Assembly: GCA_024639745.1 (NCBI GenBank)
Contig: JAHEHW010000165.1
Location: 1 to 5,195, forward strand
Length of the DNA stretch: 5,195 nt
DNA from: Salaquimonas sp.
GTDB taxonomy: Bacteria; Pseudomonadota; Alphaproteobacteria; Rhizobiales; Rhizobiaceae
Reading direction: 5' to 3'
Every line of letters starts with the position of its first letter. Position 1 is the stretch's first letter. Below are positions 1-5,195 of this stretch, piece by piece. A program made the position numbers and the translations under genes. The notes beneath the pieces are model-generated. The model was not told the origin of the DNA. It ran no database searches and worked only from the letters and a program-made list of their open reading frames with translations.

Positions 1-46
1 GATTATCCGAATGGAACTGGCGGACGATGCCGGTTCGTCTTCTTGA
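1..46 (+). CDS. C-terminal end of a probable upstream cyclophilin (partial)
   Basis: Only the last 14 codons are in the window (reading frame from base 2, stop TGA at 44-46), ending IIRMELADDAGSSS. The stretch IIRMELADD lines up with the C-terminus of the next gene's product (IVSMRVASD), the final beta strand of a cyclophilin fold. I therefore infer a tandem peptidyl-prolyl isomerase gene; two adjacent cyclophilin genes before queA-tgt are familiar in rhizobia and Brucella. The stop lies 14 bases before the next start, so the two are very probably cotranscribed. The evidence is short, and an unrelated protein with a chance match cannot be excluded. Confidence 0.5.
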   Translation, partial: IIRMELADDAGSSS

Positions 47-48
47 AG

Positions 49-53
49 AAGGA
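49..53 (+). promoter_or_regulatory. Ribosome binding site deciding the ppiB start
   Basis: AAGGA lies 7 bases before the ATG at 61. It selects this ATG over an in-frame TTG at 43, which would add six residues (MKKEFI) and has no such site. The site sits just after the stop codon of the preceding reading frame, consistent with an operon. Confidence 0.7.
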
Positions 54-60
54 ATTCATA

Positions 61-531
61 ATGGCTTACGAAGATCCCGAAAACACGATCGTCATGGAAA
101 CGACAAAAGGCCCGGTGGTGATAAAGCTGCGGCCGGATCTGGCGCCCAACCACGTTGCGCGGATCAAGGAGCTTGCCTCGGAAGGATTTTACGACGGTAT
201 CGTCTTTCACCGTGTGATCGACGGCTTCATGGCACAGGTAGGTTGCCCGCACGGCACCGGGACAGGCGGTTCAGACAAGCCGAATCTGAAGCAGGAATTC
301 AACGATGCGCCGCATAAACGCGGTATCTGCTCGATGGCGCGGGCGCAAAACCCGGACAGTGCGAACTCACAGTTCTTCATCTGCTTCGATGATGCTCCCT
401 TCCTCGACCGGCAGTACACGGTCTGGGGCGAAGTGATCGAAGGTATGGAGAATATCGATCAGATCAAGCGCGGCGAACCGGTTCAAAATCCCGATTCGAT
501 CGTTTCCATGCGGGTTGCAAGCGACCTCTAG
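61..531 (+). CDS. ppiB: Peptidyl-prolyl cis-trans isomerase, cytoplasmic cyclophilin type (PpiB)
   Basis: Catalyses cis-trans isomerisation of peptide bonds before proline, assisting protein folding in the cytoplasm. The 156-residue product is a single cyclophilin domain with no signal peptide or membrane segment, the usual length for bacterial PpiB. Active-site residues align with human cyclophilin A: R51 and F56-M57-x-Q59 in FHRVIDGFMAQ, the SMARAQNPDSANSQFFI strand (residues 91-107) and F106. The position of human W121 is F114 (PFLDRQYTVWGEV), as in E. coli PpiB, which by family knowledge predicts weak cyclosporin binding. The GTGTGGSDKPNLKQEF loop is typical of alphaproteobacterial members. 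The ATG at 61 is chosen for its Shine-Dalgarno. It follows a probable second cyclophilin and precedes queA by 98 bases. Its role is general folding; nothing ties it mechanistically to queuosine synthesis. Confidence 0.93.
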   Translation: MAYEDPENTIVMETTKGPVVIKLRPDLAPNHVARIKELASEGFYDGIVFHRVIDGFMAQVGCPHGTGTGGSDKPNLKQEFNDAPHKRGICSMARAQNPDSANSQFFICFDDAPFLDRQYTVWGEVIEGMENIDQIKRGEPVQNPDSIVSMRVASDL

Positions 532-558
532 ACGGGGCACATTGAATCATTGCGAGTA

Positions 559-596
559 CATGACGGGCAGCGCCAATATGGGTGCTGCCCGTTATG
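559..596 (+). other. Long stem-loop between ppiB and queA
   Basis: Bases 559-574 pair with 581-596: 16 consecutive pairs including two G-U wobbles, with a 6-base loop (AATATG). The core ACGGGCAGC / GCTGCCCGT is perfect. It begins 27 bases after the ppiB stop and ends 33 bases before the queA start. There is no T-tract after it (the following bases are CATCATGGTTGCC), so it is not a canonical intrinsic terminator. It could be an attenuator, an RNA-processing or mRNA-stability element separating the cyclophilin and queA-tgt messages, or a weak terminator. Function is inferred; the pairing is seen directly. Confidence 0.6.
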
Positions 597-617
597 CATC
601 ATGGTTGCCTTTCAGGC

Positions 618-621
618 GGAG
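618..621 (+). promoter_or_regulatory. Ribosome binding site supporting a TTG start for queA
   Basis: GGAG is 8 bases before the TTG at 630 (context GGCGGAGTGAGCAGATTG). The alternative GTG at 621 would overlap this motif and has only a weak CAGG four bases upstream. Further upstream in-frame starts (582, 594) fall within the stem-loop. Confidence 0.5.
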
Positions 622-629
622 TGAGCAGA

Positions 630-1703
630 TTGCGGGTCGATCTCTTCGATTACGAGCTTCCTGAGGATCGGATCGCGCTACGGCCGGTTTTCCCCCGGGA
701 TTCGGCCAAAATGCTTGTTGTGCGGCCGGGTGCGCGGCTTGAAGACCGTGTCGTGAGAGATCTACCTGATCTGCTGGAATCCTGCGATGCGCTCGTATTC
801 AACGATACGAAGGTTATTCCGGCACAACTCGATGGCGTGCGAAGCCGGGATGGGAGCACCGCAACGGTTGGCGTAACGCTCCATCTTAGGGCCGAACCCG
901 ATCGCTGGAAGGCATTTGTCAAAGGCGCGAAGAAGCTGAAACCCGGTGACAGGGTCGTGTTCGGCGCGGATTACGTGGGCAGCGAGGAAATGGCTCTTGA
1001 GGCCGAAGTGCTGGCCAAGGGCGATGATGGCGAGGTGGACTTTCGGTTCAATCGCTCCGGAACTGATCTCGATGAAGCGCTTGTCTCTTTCGGGCATGTT
1101 CCGCTTCCGCCCTATATTGCGGCAAAACGGCCGGAGGATGACCGGGACCTTGCGGATTACCAGACCATCTATGCCCGTGAGGATGGGGCTGTCGCCGCGC
1201 CAACGGCCGGACTGCATTTCACCCCGGATCTATTGCAACGGCTGCAAGAGGCCGGGATAGGCTTGCATTATCTAACGCTCCACGTGGGGGCCGGGACCTT
1301 TCTGCCGGTGAAAGCCGAGGATACCGATGACCATCGCATGCATGTGGAACGTGGAACGGTAAGTGCCGAAACCGCAGCCGCGCTCAATGCGGTGCGGGAA
1401 CGCGGCGGGCGGATCGTTTCGGTCGGAACGACTTCCTTGCGGCTACTGGAAAGCGCCGCAGATGAAACGGGCCATATTCACCCCTTTCATGGAGAGACGG
1501 ATATTTTCATAACGCCCGGACACCAATTCCGGGCAGTCGATATTCTGATGACTAATTTTCACCTGCCGAAATCGACCCTGATGATGCTTGTCTCGGCATT
1601 CAGCGGTCTCGACACGATGCGGTCGGCGTATGCTCACGCGATCGAAAACGGGTACCGGTTTTATTCCTATGGGGATTCTTCCCTGCTATATCGCCAACCA
1701 TGA
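630..1703 (+). CDS. queA: S-adenosylmethionine:tRNA ribosyltransferase-isomerase QueA
   Basis: Transfers and isomerises the ribosyl group of S-adenosylmethionine onto the 7-aminomethyl group of preQ1 at tRNA position 34, giving epoxyqueuosine, the penultimate step of queuosine synthesis in the cytoplasm. With a TTG start the protein has 357 residues (E. coli QueA 356) and opens [19 protein letters not shown], the usual family N-terminus. Family motifs are intact: [10 protein letters not shown] (56-65), GHVPLPPYI (155-163), the DYQTIYARE and [10 protein letters not shown] blocks (176-198), [11 protein letters not shown] (217-227), GTTSLRLLE (266-274), [10 protein letters not shown] (308-317) and YRFYSYGD (342-349). 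A GTG at 621 (360 residues) is a possible alternative start. Its stop overlaps the tgt start (ATGA), placing the two consecutive pathway enzymes in one transcript; a TTG start suggests modest translation. Confidence 0.95.
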   Translation: MRVDLFDYELPEDRIALRPVFPRDSAKMLVVRPGARLEDRVVRDLPDLLESCDALVFNDTKVIPAQLDGVRSRDGSTATVGVTLHLRAEPDRWKAFVKGAKKLKPGDRVVFGADYVGSEEMALEAEVLAKGDDGEVDFRFNRSGTDLDEALVSFGHVPLPPYIAAKRPEDDRDLADYQTIYAREDGAVAAPTAGLHFTPDLLQRLQEAGIGLHYLTLHVGAGTFLPVKAEDTDDHRMHVERGTVSAETAAALNAVRERGGRIVSVGTTSLRLLESAADETGHIHPFHGETDIFITPGHQFRAVDILMTNFHLPKSTLMMLVSAFSGLDTMRSAYAHAIENGYRFYSYGDSSLLYRQP

Positions 1704-2833
1704 CCGTTCCATTTGTCTTCGAGCGACTGAAACAGGATGGTGACGCCCGGCTTGGCCGGATCACCACCTTGCGCGGCATCATTCGTACACCTGCCTTCAT
1801 GCCTGTCGGCACTGCGGGAACGGTCAAGGCTATGTACATGGATCAGGTCCGGGCGCTCGGTTCGGAGATCATTCTCGGCAATACCTATCACCTCATGCTG
1901 CGCCCGGGTGCTGAGCGAGTGGCGAAACTGGGTGGTCTGCACAAGTTTTGCCGATGGGACGGGCCGATGCTGACCGATTCCGGCGGCTTTCAGGTGATGT
2001 CGCTCGCGGCGCTAAGGAAGCTGGATGAAAAGGGAGTCACCTTCAAATCCCATATCGATGGGCAGAAATTCTTCATGTCGCCGGAGCGATCGATCGAAAT
2101 ACAGGGGCTCCTTGGGTCCGATATCCAGATGCAACTGGACGAGTGCATTCGTCTGCCAGCGCCTGAAAATGAAGTTGAGCGGGCAATGGAGCTTTCGCTC
2201 CGATGGGCTGAACGGTCGGCTGCGGCTTTTGGAAACCAACCGGAACGTGCGATGTTCGGTATCGTACAGGGCGGTGATGTTCCGGCATTGCGCAAGCGCT
2301 CGGCAAGAGCCTTGGCTGCCATGGATCTGAAGGGCTATGCGGTCGGCGGTCTCGCGGTGGGAGAACCGCAGGAGACCATGCTTTCCATGCTCGATGCCGC
2401 GTGCCCGGAGATGCCTGTTGATCGTCCGCGCTACCTGATGGGAGTCGGAACGCCTGATGATCTTCTAAAGTCCGTCGCCAAGGGTATCGACATGTTCGAT
2501 TGCGTCATGCCGACGAGGGCAGGACGTCACGGACTGGCCTATACACGTTTCGGAAAAATCAATCTCAGAAACTCGCGTCATACGGAAGACCCGCGCCCGC
2601 TCGACGAAGAAAGCGATTGTCCGGCCACCCGCAATTACTCGCGTGCTTACCTCCACCATCTGGTGCGCTCGAACGAAACGCTTGGAGGCATGCTGCTCAC
2701 CTGGAACAACCTTGCCTATTATCAGTGGTTGATGAACGGCATGCGCAACGCCATCGAGAATGGCCGGTTCGAGGAGTTTTCGATGGAGACGAGCGAAGCC
2801 TGGCAACGCGGAGATATCCCCGCGCTGCCGTAA
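1700..2833 (+). CDS. tgt: Queuine/preQ1 tRNA-guanine transglycosylase Tgt, with degenerate zinc site
   Basis: Exchanges guanine 34 of tRNAs for Asp, Asn, His and Tyr with preQ1, upstream of QueA in queuosine synthesis. The 377-residue TIM-barrel protein keeps the catalytic and base-recognition residues: D93 in TDSGGFQ (92-98), D147 in QLDEC, Q190 in FGIVQGG, GGLAVGE (216-222) and nucleophile D267 in MFDCVMPTR (265-273). The C-terminal zinc module is altered. Where E. coli has ECDCYTC and a later His, this protein has ESDCPAT (304-310) and LLTWNNL (332-338). Thus only C307 of the three Cys and one His ligands remains; S305, T310 and N336 replace the others. The surrounding [11 protein letters not shown] block is intact, so this looks like an evolved zinc-free variant rather than a decayed gene. 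The start overlaps queA by four bases and no Shine-Dalgarno precedes it, so translation probably depends on coupling to queA. Confidence 0.96.
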   Translation: MTVPFVFERLKQDGDARLGRITTLRGIIRTPAFMPVGTAGTVKAMYMDQVRALGSEIILGNTYHLMLRPGAERVAKLGGLHKFCRWDGPMLTDSGGFQVMSLAALRKLDEKGVTFKSHIDGQKFFMSPERSIEIQGLLGSDIQMQLDECIRLPAPENEVERAMELSLRWAERSAAAFGNQPERAMFGIVQGGDVPALRKRSARALAAMDLKGYAVGGLAVGEPQETMLSMLDAACPEMPVDRPRYLMGVGTPDDLLKSVAKGIDMFDCVMPTRAGRHGLAYTRFGKINLRNSRHTEDPRPLDEESDCPATRNYSRAYLHHLVRSNETLGGMLLTWNNLAYYQWLMNGMRNAIENGRFEEFSMETSEAWQRGDIPALP

Positions 2834-2836
2834 TCC

Positions 2837-2853
2837 CGCCTCAGACCGAGGCG
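2837..2853. terminator. Possible shared hairpin between convergent tgt and DUF4864 genes
   Basis: CGCCTC (2837-2842) and GAGGCG (2848-2853) form a 6-bp GC-rich stem with a 5-base loop, spanning the end of the 7-bp gap and the stop codon of the minus-strand gene. It is the only hairpin at this convergent junction. Neither strand has a T-tract after it, so it is at best a weak bidirectional terminator. Confidence 0.3.
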
Positions 2854-3344
2854 CCCTTGTAAGGTTCGAGCTTTACGCCAGTGACCTTCCAGCTGCCGTC
2901 TTCCTGCTGCTTGAGCGTGTATACGGCTTGCCATTCCTTGCCGAATTTGTCGGTAATGATGACCTCCTGATAGACCTCATCATTATAGGTCATATTACGG
3001 CCCATAACGAAGGTATCCGGCTCATAGATCGGCTGATAGCCACGTCTCACCATCGACACGAAATGCTCAAGGGTTGTGAAATAATTCTTTATATTCGGAG
3101 CGGCGTGGGAATAGGCGCGGCTATGATCTCCGGCCCGGAATGCTTCAAGCTGATCCCGAACGACTGACTGGGTCGCTTGCTTTGTAGTCGCTGGAACATC
3201 GGGAGATTGGGCGAAAACGGGCGCTATCAACAGCATTGCAATGAGAAGCGCGCTTGCCGTGATAATCGCGGTTTTCATGCCTGCGCCGGACATGGCAGCA
3301 GCCTTTGCGCTGGCCCGTGATTGGCGTTTAAGCGTATGGTTCAT
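2841..3344 (-). CDS. DUF4864 family secreted protein of unknown function
   Basis: The function is not known. The 167-residue product has a basic N-terminal stretch (residues 1-24), a hydrophobic core (TAIITASALLIAMLLIAPVF, 25-44) and a plausible signal peptidase I site after VFA (43-45), so export to the periplasm is likely. The mature part carries what I recognise as the DUF4864 pattern: DQLEAFRAGDHSRAYSHAAP (64-83), HFVSMVRRGYQPIYEP (94-109), and strands ending WQAVYTLKQQEDGSWKVTG (138-156). The alternating strand pattern resembles an NTF2/SnoaL-like cone, which is inference. The ATG at 3344 is chosen because a strong AGGAGG precedes it; an internal ATG (residue 23) would give a more conventional signal peptide but lacks a well-spaced site. 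It converges on tgt with 7 bp between stops. The 108 bp upstream of it hold no clear promoter, though a run of six T on this strand (3394-3389) is present without a convincing stem. Confidence 0.85.
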   Translation of the reverse strand: MNHTLKRQSRASAKAAAMSGAGMKTAIITASALLIAMLLIAPVFAQSPDVPATTKQATQSVVRDQLEAFRAGDHSRAYSHAAPNIKNYFTTLEHFVSMVRRGYQPIYEPDTFVMGRNMTYNDEVYQEVIITDKFGKEWQAVYTLKQQEDGSWKVTGVKLEPYKGASV

Positions 3345-3349
3345 GTTTG

Positions 3350-3355
3350 CCTCCT
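3350..3355 (-). promoter_or_regulatory. Strong ribosome binding site of the DUF4864 gene
   Basis: Read on the minus strand this is AGGAGG, five bases before the ATG at 3344. It is the best Shine-Dalgarno in the window and fixes the long form of the protein despite its unusually long signal-peptide n-region. Confidence 0.75.
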
Positions 3356-3452
3356 GTCGACCAGATCAGTTCACCCTTTGCTAGACAGAAAAAAGTTCCG
3401 ATAGGTTTCAAATTAGGCGGGGAATGATCCAGGTACAGCAAATTCAAACGGA

Positions 3453-4496
3453 TCACGTTTCGCTGTCGATCATCTCAACCGCCATTCTGCCGAGTACCGG
3501 GACGGCCTCGCCGTATTGCCGTGCCTTTTCCGGATTAGAGGCGTTGCCGTCGACGGCGCGCTTGTAAACTCCCTGCAGGATCGCCGCGAGACGGAAGAAA
3601 CAGAAGGCGACGTAAAAGTGCCAGTTGCCGATCGAGCCGATCTTTCGCCGTCGACAATAGGCCTTTACATAATCAGCTTCGCTGGGCAATCCGACTGCGA
3701 CCCGGTCGATTCCGCCGAGACCGCGAAACCCGCCATCATGCGGCAGCCGCCATTGCATGCATTGGTAGGCGAGATCGGCAAGAGGGTGGCCCAGTGTCGA
3801 CAGTTCCCAGTCGAGAATACCCAGAATATTCTTTCCCTCGGGGTCGAAAACCATGTTGTCCAGGCGGTAGTCACCGTGAACAAGGCTGACCTTTCCATCG
3901 TCTGGAGGCATTTCCCGGCCAAGCCAATCGGCCAGCCGGTGAATATCCTCGTTACGGTCGATCTCACTGGCGGAATATTGCTGAATCCATCGCGCGAGCT
4001 GGCGTTCGTAATAATTTCCTGGTTTGCCAAAATCCGACAAGCCAACCGCTTCGCAATCGACAGCGTGTAAACTCGCAAGCGCAGTATTCATCCGATCATA
4101 GACGAGGCTTCGTTTCTCCCGGGCATCTTTCGGAAATTCCGGAAGGACCGGATCCCAGAAAATATGCCCGTCGAGATATTCCATGACAAAGAACATACGA
4201 CCGATTGGGGCGCCCTCTTCGCTAAGCGCAAAAACTTTCGGAACAGGGACATCTGTTCCGGCCAGGGCCTTGAGAACGCGGTACTCCCGATCGACCTGAT
4301 GTGCCGATTTCAACAATTCGCCCGGCGGTTTTGCCCGAAGGACGTATTTGCCGCTCCGGGCGGCAATCAGATAGGTCGGGTTGGATTGACCGCCTTCGAA
4401 CTTCCGAATTTCCGTCAGTTCGTGGAATCCATCGACATTGGCGGTGAGCCAGGGCTCGAGGACAGCTTGATCCAGACTGTTTAGGGGTGCGCTCAT
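3453..4496 (-). CDS. Phosphotransferase family protein (APH-fold kinase, ACAD10/COG3173 type)
   Basis: Predicted ATP-dependent small-molecule kinase of the aminoglycoside-phosphotransferase fold. The closest pattern is the group related to the N-terminal kinase part of eukaryotic ACAD10/ACAD11, which is linked to 4-hydroxy fatty acid catabolism; the bacterial substrate is unknown, so antibiotic resistance should not be assumed. With the ATG at 4496 it has 347 residues, normal for the family. Visible motifs: FEGGQSNPTY (33-42, nucleotide loop), YVLRAKPPG (51-59), MEYLDGHIFWDP (105-116), catalytic loop HGDYRLDN (207-214; D209, N214), metal-binding DWELSTLGHPLADLAY (229-244; D229) and FRLAAILQGVYKRAVDGNAS (301-320). 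No signal peptide, so it is cytoplasmic. A GAGAG sits just before this ATG; an ATG at 4514 adds six residues, and the frame is open to 4664 but would then cross a non-coding-looking inverted repeat. Divergent from the VTT gene. Confidence 0.9.
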   Translation of the reverse strand: MSAPLNSLDQAVLEPWLTANVDGFHELTEIRKFEGGQSNPTYLIAARSGKYVLRAKPPGELLKSAHQVDREYRVLKALAGTDVPVPKVFALSEEGAPIGRMFFVMEYLDGHIFWDPVLPEFPKDAREKRSLVYDRMNTALASLHAVDCEAVGLSDFGKPGNYYERQLARWIQQYSASEIDRNEDIHRLADWLGREMPPDDGKVSLVHGDYRLDNMVFDPEGKNILGILDWELSTLGHPLADLAYQCMQWRLPHDGGFRGLGGIDRVAVGLPSEADYVKAYCRRRKIGSIGNWHFYVAFCFFRLAAILQGVYKRAVDGNASNPEKARQYGEAVPVLGRMAVEMIDSET

Positions 4497-4535
4497 GTGA
4501 CTCTCATTTGTCATGACAGCGTGTCCGCGGAAAGC

Positions 4536-4572
4536 TGAAACGTCAATAGCTCTATATTCGATTGGCGTTTCA
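4536..4572. repeat. Interrupted inverted repeat in the divergent intergenic region, possible operator
   Basis: TGAAACGTCAAT (4536-4547) and ATTGGCGTTTCA (4561-4572) are reverse complements at 11 of 12 positions, separated by 13 AT-rich bases containing TATATT (4553-4558). It lies 40 bases upstream of the phosphotransferase start and about 100 bases upstream of the VTT start. The position and symmetry suit a dimeric regulator's binding site (a TetR-type repressor would be typical for an acyl-CoA-linked gene, which is inference), or a stem-loop in the phosphotransferase leader. I could not place a convincing -35/-10 pair on either strand. Confidence 0.5.
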
Positions 4573-4580
4573 ATTGCCGG

Positions 4581-4593
4581 AGGCTTGAAGCCT
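4581..4593. repeat. Short palindrome in the divergent intergenic region
   Basis: AGGCTT-G-AAGCCT is a perfect 6-bp inverted repeat around a single base, 8 bases beyond the longer inverted repeat. It may be a second half of a regulatory region or chance; nothing else supports a function. Confidence 0.25.
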
Positions 4594-4669
4594 TGTCTTT
4601 GCGGCGAGATGGCTGTACTTGCACCGGGCAAATCCGCTTGCTGCAAACAGCCCAGAGGCCGCACCCCTC

Positions 4670-5195
4670 ATGATCGCGACAGCAAAAAAAGCTCTACTGC
4701 AGATCGGCCCTGCACGTATCGTCAAGGGCATGGTGACGGTGCTCGCGATCGTGGCAGTGGGTTATTTTGCGAAGTCCCTCGACTTCGAAGGCTGGGCGAA
4801 ATGGATCCATTTCAATGAAAGCGACAATGCGCTCTGGTATCAGGGCAAATCAGGGTACCTGTTGCTTGGGCTTGCTTTTACCGCGATTGGCGGTCCGCGG
4901 CAGCTGGTAGCTTTTTTTGCTGCTTATTTTTTTGGCCTTGTCGAAGGATTTTTTCTTGCGCTTTCGGCGGTGACGCTAAGCAGCCTGATAGCGGCCTCGT
5001 TGTCACGGGTGTTCATGGCGCAAGTCCGCCCACTGGTCAGCGGGAAGATCGATGTTGCCTTCGGCTTCTGGCGGAGTAAGCCGTTCTGGACGACGATGCT
5101 GCTTCGGCTGATGCCGGTCGGCTCAAATCTCGTGACAAATCTGGCGGCTGGAGCAACTGGCGTACCGCTGCTGGCGTTCGTTTTAGGATCGATGT
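4670..5195 (+). CDS. VTT-domain (TVP38/TMEM64, DedA-like) membrane protein, N-terminal part
   Basis: An open frame of 175 codons from ATG 4670 that continues past the right edge, so the C-terminus is missing. VTT proteins are inner-membrane proteins; members of the wider superfamily are implicated in lipid scrambling or undecaprenyl/phosphatidyl lipid transport, but the role of this one is unknown. Features seen: a first hydrophobic helix (about 20-34), a periplasmic-looking linker, a GGPRQLVAF segment (74-82) starting hydrophobic stretches at about 78-92 and 94-112, then LLRLMPVGSNLVTNLAAG (144-161), a conserved-looking block with Arg and Pro as in VTT re-entrant segments. AGAGG lies 11 bases before the ATG; an ATG at 4730 is a poorer choice. 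It is divergent from the phosphotransferase. The first 95 codons contain four homopolymer runs of 6-7 bases. Confidence 0.8.
   Translation, partial: MIATAKKALLQIGPARIVKGMVTVLAIVAVGYFAKSLDFEGWAKWIHFNESDNALWYQGKSGYLLLGLAFTAIGGPRQLVAFFAAYFFGLVEGFFLALSAVTLSSLIAASLSRVFMAQVRPLVSGKIDVAFGFWRSKPFWTTMLLRLMPVGSNLVTNLAAGATGVPLLAFVLGSM

Noticed and set aside
559..629. A preQ1 riboswitch in front of queA-tgt
   Set aside because: The hairpin is not followed by the A-rich tail that preQ1-I aptamers need to form the pseudoknot, and no recognisable preQ1 consensus is present. The pathway context alone does not support the call.
762..1217. 151-codon minus-strand open frame inside queA
   Set aside because: It is antisense to conserved QueA blocks and has no recognisable motif.
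2612..2629. Tgt as a pseudogene because of missing cysteines
   Set aside because: The frame is full length, all catalytic residues are intact, the flanking motifs are conserved and it is coupled to an intact queA. The changes look like lineage-specific substitution.
3389..3412. Intrinsic terminator of the phosphotransferase on the minus strand
   Set aside because: Six T's are present, but the preceding bases form at most a 4-bp stem (TTCC/GGAA) with a loop of about 20 bases, which is too weak to call.
3516..4070. 184-codon plus-strand open frame
   Set aside because: It lies wholly antisense to the phosphotransferase, which has clear family motifs throughout. The translated product shows no recognisable domain, so it is a shadow frame.
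3453..4496. Aminoglycoside resistance gene
   Set aside because: It has the APH fold and HGDxxxDN loop, but the GGQSNPTY, KPPG and FRLAAILQGVYKRA blocks place it with the ACAD10-like group rather than drug-modifying enzymes.
4497..4664. N-terminal extension of the phosphotransferase to 4664
   Set aside because: The extra residues resemble no kinase N-terminus, no ribosome binding site was found for the intermediate ATG at 4514, and the region contains a strong inverted repeat. The family pattern begins shortly after the ATG at 4496.

Overview
The window is ordinary core chromosome from an alphaproteobacterium, most likely of the Hyphomicrobiales (Rhizobiales). This rests on three things: protein character recalled from memory (QueA, Tgt and cyclophilin all read like rhizobial/Brucella-type family members), the order cyclophilin - cyclophilin - queA - tgt that is familiar from that group, and a DUF4864 lipoprotein-sized secreted protein next door. 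GC is moderate to high (judged by eye). There is no mobile element, CRISPR array, tRNA or rRNA in the window.

Left part (1-2833, + strand): the last codons of what looks like a first cyclophilin, then a complete cytoplasmic PpiB-type cyclophilin (61-531), a 98-bp gap holding a long stem-loop, then queA (630-1703) and tgt (1700-2833), which overlap by ATGA and are clearly translationally coupled. Tgt swaps preQ1 into the wobble position (G34) of GUN-anticodon tRNAs and QueA then adds the epoxycyclopentanediol ring, so this pair makes two successive steps of queuosine synthesis. The Tgt here has lost three of the four canonical zinc ligands although all its catalytic residues are present. This is the most interesting protein-level observation in the window, but it is probably shared by related alphaproteobacteria.

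Middle part (2841-4496, - strand): a small secreted DUF4864 protein convergent with tgt (7 bp between stop codons, under a shared hairpin), and upstream of it an ACAD10/COG3173-type aminoglycoside-phosphotransferase-fold kinase. The two are separated by 108 bp and may or may not be cotranscribed.

Right part (4497-5195): a 173-bp divergent intergenic region with a strong interrupted inverted repeat (12-bp arms, 11 of 12 matching, 13-bp spacer), then the N-terminal 175 codons of a VTT-domain (TVP38/TMEM64/DedA-like) membrane protein that runs off the right edge. I see no convincing undescribed multi-gene system. The points worth a second look are the Tgt zinc site, the two cis-acting inverted repeats, and the homopolymer-rich start of the VTT gene.
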